45,602 nt of DNA from Clostridia bacterium (GTDB lineage Bacteria; Bacillota; Clostridia; Oscillospirales; QAKW01): assembly GCA_017482195.1 (NCBI GenBank), contig JAFUNM010000055.1, positions 1 through 45,602 of the forward strand, written 5' to 3'. A model generated the notes under the pieces. That model searched no databases. It was not told where the DNA came from and was given only the letters and a program-made list of their open reading frames with translations. The position numbers and the translations under genes are program-made. The first letter of the stretch is position 1. Every line of letters starts with the position of its first letter. Of this stretch, positions 39,741-45,602 are shown in pieces.

Positions 39741-40378
39741 TTTAAAAATGCCTCGATCGCTTCAAAGGTTGCTTTGGTGGTTTCGGCCAGTTCTTCCCGG
39801 CCTTCCACCATGACCAGCTTGCCCTGCTCGCCGTAGAAGGCTTTGAGAGGCTCGGTGGTCTCGTGATAAGTGTTGAGACGGTCCAGCACAGTTGCCGGCT
39901 CATCATCCTTACGAATGATCAGGTCAGCCTGGCAGGCGTCACAATGTTTATTGTCAGTAGAGGGCTTAAAATCCACATGATAGGTCATGCCGCAGGCAGG
40001 GCAGACCCGTCTGCCGCTCATACGCTTTACGATCTCCTCATCGGCAACCTCAATGGACAATGCCATATCGATCTCGACGCCCATCTTACCGAGGGCCTCT
40101 GCCTGAGGAATGGTACGGGGAAACCCGTCCAAAATAAAGCCGTTGTTACAATCATCCTCTGCCAGTCTTTCCCGGATCATACCGATGACGACCTCATCGG
40201 GTACCAGCTTGCCGGCATTGATCAGGCTTTCCGCCTGCTTGCCCAGCTCGGTACCGTTATGGATCGCCGCACGGATCATATTACCGGTGGAGATGGTGGG
40301 AATATTGTATTTCTTAGAAATGTTTTCAGCCTGCGTGCCTTTTCCGGCACCGGGCGCACCCAAAAGAATAATCTTCAT
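39737..40378 (-). CDS. adk: Adenylate kinase
   Basis: A 213-residue enzyme that equilibrates ATP, ADP and AMP. P-loop [12 protein letters not shown] at 5-16; [12 protein letters not shown] around 85. The LID domain is the zinc form of Gram-positives, with four Cys in CPACGMTYH and HCDACQ. ATG at 40378 has AGAGGTG 6 bases upstream. Confidence 0.97.
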   Translation of the reverse strand: MKIILLGAPGAGKGTQAENISKKYNIPTISTGNMIRAAIHNGTELGKQAESLINAGKLVPDEVVIGMIRERLAEDDCNNGFILDGFPRTIPQAEALGKMGVEIDMALSIEVADEEIVKRMSGRRVCPACGMTYHVDFKPSTDNKHCDACQADLIIRKDDEPATVLDRLNTYHETTEPLKAFYGEQGKLVMVEGREELAETTKATFEAIEAFLK

Positions 40379-40395
40379 ATCGTGCACCTCTCCCT

Positions 40396-41691
40396 TTATT
40401 CAAGGAATCCCTTGTAGTGACGCATCAGCATCTGGGACTCCAGAGTCTTCACTGTCTCGAGGGCAACACCGACTACGATCAAGAGGGTGGTACCGCCGAT
40501 AGCGACGGAAGAGAGGTTGGAGTTGATCATCGCAAGGATATTGGGCAGTGCGGAGATCAGACCCAGGAAGAGCGCACCGATCAGGGTGATACGGTTCAGG
40601 CTCTTGGTAATGAAATCTGCAGTGGGCTTACCGGGGCGAATGCCCATGATAAAGCCGCCGTTCTTCTTCAGATTGTTGGCCACCTCAACAGGGTTGAAGG
40701 TAATCACGGTGTAGAAATAGCTGAAGAAGATGATCAGCAGGAACATTACCAACGTATACAGCCAGCCGCCGACGTTGATCGCATCGACCACCGCGCCGAA
40801 CCAGGTATCGTTCAGCTTGGGGAAGAAGTTAGCAATGGTGGGGGGCAGCATAACAAAAGACTGTGCAAAGATGATGGGCAGAACGCCGGTCATATTCACC
40901 TTCAGGGGAATATTGGTATTCTGACCGCCATACATTTTGCGGCCCTTGACCTGCTTGGCATACTGCACCGGAATGCGGCGCTCGCCGTTGGTCACAAAGA
41001 CCACAAATCCGATCATCGCCAAAAGACCGATGACAACCAGGACTGCCACGATCCAATGCAGATTACCCACGGCCACATTCTGGACCAGGATATTGCCGGT
41101 TCCGGGGAAGCTGGAGACGATACCGGCGAAGAGGATCATAGAGATACCATTGCCGATACCCTTTTCATTGATCTGCTCACCCAGCCACATCACGATGGTC
41201 GCACCTGCGGCGAAGGTAAATACGATAACCAGAGCGCCAAAGACACCTGCGTCTTCAGCAACAACATCTGCCGCGTTCTTCAGGATAGTATAGTATCCGA
41301 AGCCCAGCAGGAAGGAAAATGCGATGGACAGATAGCGGGTCCAGCGATCCATGATCTTCTTGCCGCGCTCGCCGTCCTCCTTCATCATTCTCTCCAGAGG
41401 AGGAATGGCAACCATCAACAGCTGCATGATAATAGAAGCGTTGATGTAAGGAGAGATGGACAGAGAAAAGACCGCAGCCTGTTCCATAGCACCACCGGAC
41501 ATAATATTCAGATAAGAGAAAATATTTCCGTCGGCGCTGTAGCCGCTGAACAAAGCGTCCATAGCCGTTGCATCCAGGAAGGGAACCGTAATGTTACATC
41601 CCAACCGGAAGATCAAAAGGATCAGTGCAGTAAACAGCAGTTTCTTTCTCAAATCCTGGATTTTCCAGGCGTTTACGAAAACGCTGAACAT
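40396..41691 (-). CDS. secY: Preprotein translocase subunit SecY
   Basis: A 431-residue channel protein with ten transmembrane helices, through which most exported and membrane proteins pass. Characteristic stretches are [19 protein letters not shown] at the start, [12 protein letters not shown]-like [32 protein letters not shown] and the cytoplasmic loop [18 protein letters not shown] precedes the ATG. Standard position between rplO and adk. Confidence 0.97.
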   Translation of the reverse strand: MFSVFVNAWKIQDLRKKLLFTALILLIFRLGCNITVPFLDATAMDALFSGYSADGNIFSYLNIMSGGAMEQAAVFSLSISPYINASIIMQLLMVAIPPLERMMKEDGERGKKIMDRWTRYLSIAFSFLLGFGYYTILKNAADVVAEDAGVFGALVIVFTFAAGATIVMWLGEQINEKGIGNGISMILFAGIVSSFPGTGNILVQNVAVGNLHWIVAVLVVIGLLAMIGFVVFVTNGERRIPVQYAKQVKGRKMYGGQNTNIPLKVNMTGVLPIIFAQSFVMLPPTIANFFPKLNDTWFGAVVDAINVGGWLYTLVMFLLIIFFSYFYTVITFNPVEVANNLKKNGGFIMGIRPGKPTADFITKSLNRITLIGALFLGLISALPNILAMINSNLSSVAIGGTTLLIVVGVALETVKTLESQMLMRHYKGFLE

Positions 41692-41693
41692 TT

Positions 41694-42134
41694 TTACATC
41701 ACCTCAACCTTTCCGCCGACAGCCTCAATTTTTTCCTTCGCACCGGCAGTTACTTTAACTGCCTTCAGGGTGATTGCCTTGTCAACGGAACCGGTTCCGA
41801 TCACCTTCAAGCCGTCCAGAGCCTTCTTAGCAAGGCCGGCTGCGATGACCGCATTAATATCTACTACATCTCCGGCATTAAAAGCGTTCAGGTCGCTGAG
41901 GGTCAGCACCACATACTTCTTAGCGAAGATATTGTTGAAGCCGCGCTTGGGCAACCGTCTTTGCAGAGGCATCTGACCGCCTTCAAAACCCAGGCGGATG
42001 CTGCCGCCGGAACGAGCTTTCTGACCTTTATGGCCGTGACCGCCGGTTTTACCGTTACCGGAACCGGGGCCTCTGCCCTTTCTCTTGGCAACAGAGGTAG
42101 AGCCGCTTACAGGAGCAAGTTCGTGTAATTTCAT
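41694..42134 (-). CDS. rplO: 50S ribosomal protein L15
   Basis: A 146-residue protein with the glycine-rich N-terminal extension KRKGRGPGSGNGKTGGHGHKGQKARSG and the globular part GFEGGQMPLQRRLPKRGF. It ends 2 bases before secY, with ribosome binding site GGAGG ahead of its own ATG. Confidence 0.97.
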   Translation of the reverse strand: MKLHELAPVSGSTSVAKRKGRGPGSGNGKTGGHGHKGQKARSGGSIRLGFEGGQMPLQRRLPKRGFNNIFAKKYVVLTLSDLNAFNAGDVVDINAVIAAGLAKKALDGLKVIGTGSVDKAITLKAVKVTAGAKEKIEAVGGKVEVM

Positions 42135-42150
42135 ACTGTTTCCTCCTCCC

Positions 42151-42342
42151 TTACTTTACATTCTCCACCTGGATCAGGTGAACGATTTTCTTGATCTTAC
42201 CCTGGGTGCAGGCATTCTCGGGCTGCACGGTAAAGTCATTGACCTTCTTCAGACCCAGTGCCTCAGCAGTAGCGATCTGATCCTTCTTGCAGCCGATCAG
42301 GCTCTTTACCAGAGTAATTTTAACGGATTTAACTTTAGCCAT
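42151..42342 (-). CDS. rpmD: 50S ribosomal protein L30
   Basis: A 63-residue protein, bacterial short form, with KITLVKSLIGCKKDQIATAEALGLKK and a C-terminal KIVHLIQVENVK. GGAGG upstream of the ATG. Between rpsE and rplO as usual. Confidence 0.96.
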   Translation of the reverse strand: MAKVKSVKITLVKSLIGCKKDQIATAEALGLKKVNDFTVQPENACTQGKIKKIVHLIQVENVK

Positions 42343-42355
42343 TGTGTGTGCCTCC

Positions 42356-42859
42356 TTAACCTAAGATCTCTTCTACGGTCTTGCCGCGCTTAGCAGCAAT
42401 GGTGGCAGCATCAGAGCAGGCAGCCAGTCCTGCCAGAGTAGCGTTCACAACGTTTCTCTGATTGCGGGAACGCAGAGCCTTGGTTCTGATGTCCTTCACG
42501 CCTGCCATCTCCAGTACGGCACGAACAGCGCCGCCGGCGATAACACCGGTACCGGGAGCAGCGGGCTTCATGATAACCATGGAAGCACCATACTTACCAA
42601 CGATCTCATGGGGGATCGTGGTATCTTTCAGGTTGACAGTGATCATGTTTTTCTTCGCATCTTCAATACCCTTGCGGATTGCTTCGGGTACCTCAGCGGC
42701 CTTACCAAGGCCTGCGCCAACGCGGCCCTTGCCGTCGCCGACTACGATCAGTGCGGAAAACTTCATGATCCGTCCGCCCTTGACAGTCTTAGAAACCCGG
42801 TTCAGGGACACGACTTTCTCTTGAAGGTCAAGGGTAGTTGCATCGATTTTATTAGCCAT
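42356..42859 (-). CDS. rpsE: 30S ribosomal protein S5
   Basis: A 167-residue accuracy-related protein. The double-stranded RNA-binding N-domain reads [30 protein letters not shown] in part, and [18 protein letters not shown] marks the C-domain. Ribosome binding site GGAGG ahead of the ATG. Confidence 0.97.
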   Translation of the reverse strand: MANKIDATTLDLQEKVVSLNRVSKTVKGGRIMKFSALIVVGDGKGRVGAGLGKAAEVPEAIRKGIEDAKKNMITVNLKDTTIPHEIVGKYGASMVIMKPAAPGTGVIAGGAVRAVLEMAGVKDIRTKALRSRNQRNVVNATLAGLAACSDAATIAAKRGKTVEEILG

Positions 42860-42875
42860 TATCTTTTTCCTCCAA

Positions 42876-43235
42876 TTAGAATTTCAGTCCGCCTTCGCGG
42901 GCGCCGTCGGCCAGTGCCTGAACACGGCCATGATATACGAAACCGCCTCTGTCAAACACAACGGTATCGATCTTCTTCTTGAGAGCGCGCTTTGCAACGG
43001 TCTCTCCGACTTTCTTAGCAGCATCCTTGTTGCCGCCGTACTCGGTGAAGTCCTTCTCCATGGTGGAAGCGCTTACCAGAGTCTTGCCGTTCACATCATC
43101 AATGATTTGGGCATAAATATGCTTTGCAGAACGGAAAACGCAAAGACGGGGGCACTCGGGAGTTCCGGAGATTTTGCCGCGTACCCGTTTATGTCTTTTA
43201 ATTCTTGCAGCATTGCTATCAGGTTTCTTAACCAT
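42876..43235 (-). CDS. rplR: 50S ribosomal protein L18
   Basis: A 119-residue 5S rRNA-binding protein: [34 protein letters not shown] and the end [31 protein letters not shown] precedes the ATG. Confidence 0.97.
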   Translation of the reverse strand: MVKKPDSNAARIKRHKRVRGKISGTPECPRLCVFRSAKHIYAQIIDDVNGKTLVSASTMEKDFTEYGGNKDAAKKVGETVAKRALKKKIDTVVFDRGGFVYHGRVQALADGAREGGLKF

Positions 43236-43253
43236 AATCGTTTCCTCCCTTTA

Positions 43254-43799
43254 TTATTTGCCTTTACCGGCTTTGCCTTCTTTGTGCTTCACAACTTCGT
43301 CTACATACCGGATACCGGCACCCTTATAGGGCTCGGGGGATCTCTTAAAGCGAACGTTGGCGGCGAAGTGGCCGACTAACTGCTTATCGATACCGGAAAT
43401 GACAACTTTGTTCTGAGCAGGAACCTCGATGGTGATACCATCCACAGGCTCAATGTCCACAGGATGGGAAAAACCAAGGTTCATGTGCAGGGTCTTACCC
43501 TGGAGCTGTGCTCTGTAACCAACGCCGCGAATCTCCAGTTCCTTGGAGTAGCCGTTGGTGACACCCTCTACCATGTTGGCGATCAGGGTGCGGGTCAGGC
43601 CATGCAGAGAACGATGAAGCTTTTCATCGTCAGGGCGGGTTACCAGAACCTCGCTGCCTTCTACTGCGATGGTCATATCGGGGTGCATGGTCTTGGTCAA
43701 AGTGCCCTTGGGGCCCTTGACAGTGACGGTATTCTCACTGTCCACTTTGACTTCAACGCCTGCGGGAATAGTGATCGGTTTTCTACCAATTCTCGACAT
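43254..43799 (-). CDS. rplF: 50S ribosomal protein L6
   Basis: A 181-residue protein of two related domains: [16 protein letters not shown] at the start and the signature [25 protein letters not shown] at the end. Binds 23S rRNA near the factor-binding site. GGAGG upstream. Confidence 0.97.
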   Translation of the reverse strand: MSRIGRKPITIPAGVEVKVDSENTVTVKGPKGTLTKTMHPDMTIAVEGSEVLVTRPDDEKLHRSLHGLTRTLIANMVEGVTNGYSKELEIRGVGYRAQLQGKTLHMNLGFSHPVDIEPVDGITIEVPAQNKVVISGIDKQLVGHFAANVRFKRSPEPYKGAGIRYVDEVVKHKEGKAGKGK

Positions 43800-43811
43800 C
43801 AGAATTCCTCC

Positions 43812-44210
43812 TTACCAAACGAAGGCAAGCACTTCGCCGCCTACGCCTAACTTTCTGGCCTGCTTATCGGTCATCACACCCTTGGAGGTGGATACGATGG
43901 CAACGCCAAGTCCTTTCATAACACGGGGCATATCCTCGTGTCCGGCGTAGATCCGAAGGCCGGGCTTGGAAATTCTCTTCAAGCCCTGGATGATGCGGGT
44001 CTTATTCTCGCCGTACTTCAGGGTCAGAACGATATTGCCCTGCAGGCCGTCGTCCTCAACCTTCATTTCTTTGATGTATCCCTCATCAAGCAGAATCTGG
44101 CAGATGGCCTTCTTCATGTTGGAAGCAGGGATAGAAACAGTTTCATGTTTTGCAGCATTTGCGTTCCGGATCCGGGTGAGCAAATCTGCGATAGGATCAG
44201 TAATCTGCAT
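43812..44210 (-). CDS. rpsH: 30S ribosomal protein S8
   Basis: A 132-residue primary assembly protein: [19 protein letters not shown] at the N-terminus and [26 protein letters not shown] at the end. In many bacteria it regulates the spc operon by binding its mRNA. GGAGG upstream. Confidence 0.97.
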   Translation of the reverse strand: MQITDPIADLLTRIRNANAAKHETVSIPASNMKKAICQILLDEGYIKEMKVEDDGLQGNIVLTLKYGENKTRIIQGLKRISKPGLRIYAGHEDMPRVMKGLGVAIVSTSKGVMTDKQARKLGVGGEVLAFVW

Positions 44211-44223
44211 TTGTCGCTCCTCC

Positions 44224-44409
44224 TTACCAGCTGGATTTCTTCACACCGGGAATCTGGCCCTTGTAAGCCAGTTCACGGAAGCAAATTCTGCAGATGCCGT
44301 AGTTGCGCAGATAAGCGTGGGGACGGCCGCAGATTTTGCATCTGTTGTACTCTCTCGTGGAGAATTTCTGGGTCTTTTGCTGCTTTAAGATCATTGATTT
44401 CTTAGCCAT
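44224..44409 (-). CDS. rpsZ: 30S ribosomal protein S14, zinc type
   Basis: A 61-residue protein of the short zinc-binding form, with Cys at 24, 27, 40 and 43 (CKIC...CRIC) and the end [14 protein letters not shown]. Sits between rplE and rpsH. Confidence 0.97.
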   Translation of the reverse strand: MAKKSMILKQQKTQKFSTREYNRCKICGRPHAYLRNYGICRICFRELAYKGQIPGVKKSSW

Positions 44410-44424
44410 TATAAATTCCCCCTC

Positions 44425-44964
44425 TTACTTCTCAAAAGGAGCGCCGAACAGAGTCAGCATCTCTTTTGCTTCTTCATCGGTCTTAGCAGTGGTAACAAAT
44501 ACGATATCCATACCACGGATCTTGTCGACCTTGTCATACTCGATCTCAGGGAAAATCAGCTGCTCCTTGATACCGAAAGCATAGTTGCCGCGGCCGTCAA
44601 AGCCGTTGGCATTGATGCCGCGGAAGTCACGAACGCGGGGCAGAGCGGTGTTGAACAGTCTGTCCATGAATTCGTACATTCTCTCACCGCGGAGAGTAAC
44701 CTTGGCGCCGATGTTCATACCCTCACGAACCTTAAAGTTCGCAACGGACTTACGGGCCTTGGTGGGAACAGCCTTCTGGCCGGTGATCTGAGCCAGCTCG
44801 GCGCAGACACTATCAATTACCTTGCTGTTGTCCTTTGCGTCGCCGCAGCCGACATTCAGCACGATTTTATCCAGCTTGGGGATCTGCATAACGCTCTTGT
44901 AGCCGAATTTCTTCATCAGAGCAGGAGCGATCTCTTTGCTGTAAAGTTCAGACATTCTAGACAT
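44425..44964 (-). CDS. rplE: 50S ribosomal protein L5
   Basis: A 179-residue 5S rRNA-binding protein: [60 protein letters not shown] and [23 protein letters not shown] upstream of the ATG. Confidence 0.97.
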   Translation of the reverse strand: MSRMSELYSKEIAPALMKKFGYKSVMQIPKLDKIVLNVGCGDAKDNSKVIDSVCAELAQITGQKAVPTKARKSVANFKVREGMNIGAKVTLRGERMYEFMDRLFNTALPRVRDFRGINANGFDGRGNYAFGIKEQLIFPEIEYDKVDKIRGMDIVFVTTAKTDEEAKEMLTLFGAPFEK

Positions 44965-44983
44965 TGATTCTTACTCCTCCTTC

Positions 44984-45316
44984 TTAGAAAATCTCGCCGC
45001 AATCTTTGTTCTTGCAGACACGCTTGGTTACTTTCTTGTCACCCTCAGTAACAACAGTGTGACCCATACGGCCGGCAGTCTTGCACTTGGGGCAAACCAC
45101 CTGAACCTTGGATGCATAGATCGCACCTTCGGCCTCTACACGGCCGCCTGCCTCGCCCTGACGGCGGGGCTTTACGTGTTTGATGACCATGTTGGCCTTC
45201 TCCACGATGACTTTGCCCTCTTTGGGGCTGACTTCCAGAACTTTACCCTTCAGGCCCTTGGAAGCACCGGAGATCACCAGAACGGTATCACCTTTTTTAA
45301 CATGCAATTTGCTCAT
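44984..45316 (-). CDS. rplX: 50S ribosomal protein L24
   Basis: A 110-residue KOW-domain assembly protein: HVKKGDTVLVISGASKGLKGKV and KHVKPRRQGEAGG. The C-terminus is a zinc-ribbon-like end with CPKC and CKNKDC. GGAGG upstream of the ATG. Confidence 0.96.
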   Translation of the reverse strand: MSKLHVKKGDTVLVISGASKGLKGKVLEVSPKEGKVIVEKANMVIKHVKPRRQGEAGGRVEAEGAIYASKVQVVCPKCKTAGRMGHTVVTEGDKKVTKRVCKNKDCGEIF

Positions 45317-45331
45317 TCTGATCTTCCCTCC

Positions 45332-45602
45332 TTACAGTACTTCAGGAGCGAGAGACAGGATCTTGGTGTAATCCTTGTCACGCAGCTCTCTGGCTACAGG
45401 CCCAAAGATACGGGTAACTCTGGGGTTTTTATCATCAAGAATAATAACGGCCGCATTTTCATCGAACCGGATGCAGGAGCCGTCTGCTCTCTTTACGCCC
45501 TTCACGGTGCGTACCACAACGACCTTCACGACATCACCCTTTTTCACGGTGCCACCGGGAGCAGCCTTCTTCACAGAGCAAACGATGACATCGCCAATAC
45601 CT
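45332..45602 (-). CDS. rplN: 50S ribosomal protein L14 (partial, N-terminus off the window)
   Basis: The last 89 codons of L14, ending [14 protein letters not shown]. The conserved [17 protein letters not shown] begins at the window edge, so about 33 residues and the start codon lie outside. [20 protein letters not shown] and GPVARELR are diagnostic. L14 helps form the L14-S6-side intersubunit bridge B8 region of the 50S. A short ORF call beginning with GTG at 45574 would be an internal codon, not the start. Confidence 0.96.
   Translation of the reverse strand, partial: GIGDVIVCSVKKAAPGGTVKKGDVVKVVVVRTVKGVKRADGSCIRFDENAAVIILDDKNPRVTRIFGPVARELRDKDYTKILSLAPEVL

Noticed and set aside
40417-41976. 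Long plus-strand open frame (519 codons) opposite secY
   Set aside because: Antisense shadow of secY and rplO caused by codon bias; rich in His/Gln/Gly, no ribosome binding site and no family resemblance.
1-45602. Search for tRNA, rRNA, CRISPR arrays, insertion sequences and att sites
   Set aside because: No cloverleaf-like segments, repeat-spacer arrays, transposase frames or flanking target duplications were noticed by eye; a covariance-model scan would be needed to exclude short RNAs.

Overview
The window looks like a chromosomal piece of an endospore-forming, anaerobic Firmicute of class Clostridia, probably a gut Oscillospirales/Ruminococcaceae-type bacterium. The evidence is the Gram-positive gene complement: RNase J, AddAB instead of RecBCD, zinc-type adenylate kinase, zinc-type S14, a KOW protein between map and infA, a YlmC/YmxH-type PRC-barrel protein and a LysM-GH18 spore-lysin-like enzyme. 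Vegetative sigma-A promoters close to consensus, AGGAGG ribosome binding sites, a T-box leader and a dockerin protein agree with this. No rRNA, tRNA, insertion sequence, CRISPR or prophage was seen.

Layout. 1-3.8 kb: the start of a Re-citrate/isopropylmalate-synthase-family enzyme, a divergent XRE regulator facing a 22-residue basic ORF across repeated operators, a DUF436 protein, a PRC-barrel protein and a Gfo/Idh/MocA oxidoreductase. 3.8-8.3 kb: RNase J with an unusual leader, TmcAL, and divergent acetate kinase. 8.3-12.5 kb: LCP cell-wall ligase, LysM-GH18 enzyme, PAP2 phosphatase, sugar-isomerase-like protein. 12.5-16.3 kb: T-box-controlled cysE-cysS and an HtrA-type protease. 16.4-20.2 kb: an overlapping operon of a membrane-anchored duplicated-domain protein, a lipoprotein and MntP, then a DUF378 protein, a small hypothetical and a broken XRE gene. 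20.3-28.4 kb: PRPP synthetase and addB-addA. 28.5-35.3 kb: three DNase-I-fold (EEP) hydrolases, an SGNH hydrolase, a cohesin/dockerin protein and a DEDDh exonuclease. 35.4-45.6 kb: the spc and alpha ribosomal-protein operons, all on the minus strand, from rplQ back to a partial rplN.

How the genes work together. cysE-cysS link cysteine synthesis and tRNA charging under one T-box whose specifier and discriminator-pairing bases fit tRNA-Cys. TmcAL consumes acetate and sits next to acetate kinase. addB-addA are translationally coupled and make one helicase-nuclease. The ribosomal cluster has the standard order L14-L24-L5-S14-S8-L6-L18-S5-L30-L15-SecY-Adk-Map-KOW-IF1-L36-S13-S11-S4-RpoA-L17.

The observations most worth a second look are an in-frame amber codon in rpsM, an L36 that has lost a zinc-ligand cysteine about 320 bases away, a leader ORF and RBS-masking hairpin ahead of RNase J, the XRE/microprotein locus with phased operators, the duplicated-domain/lipoprotein/MntP operon, and the EEP-SGNH hydrolase cluster.
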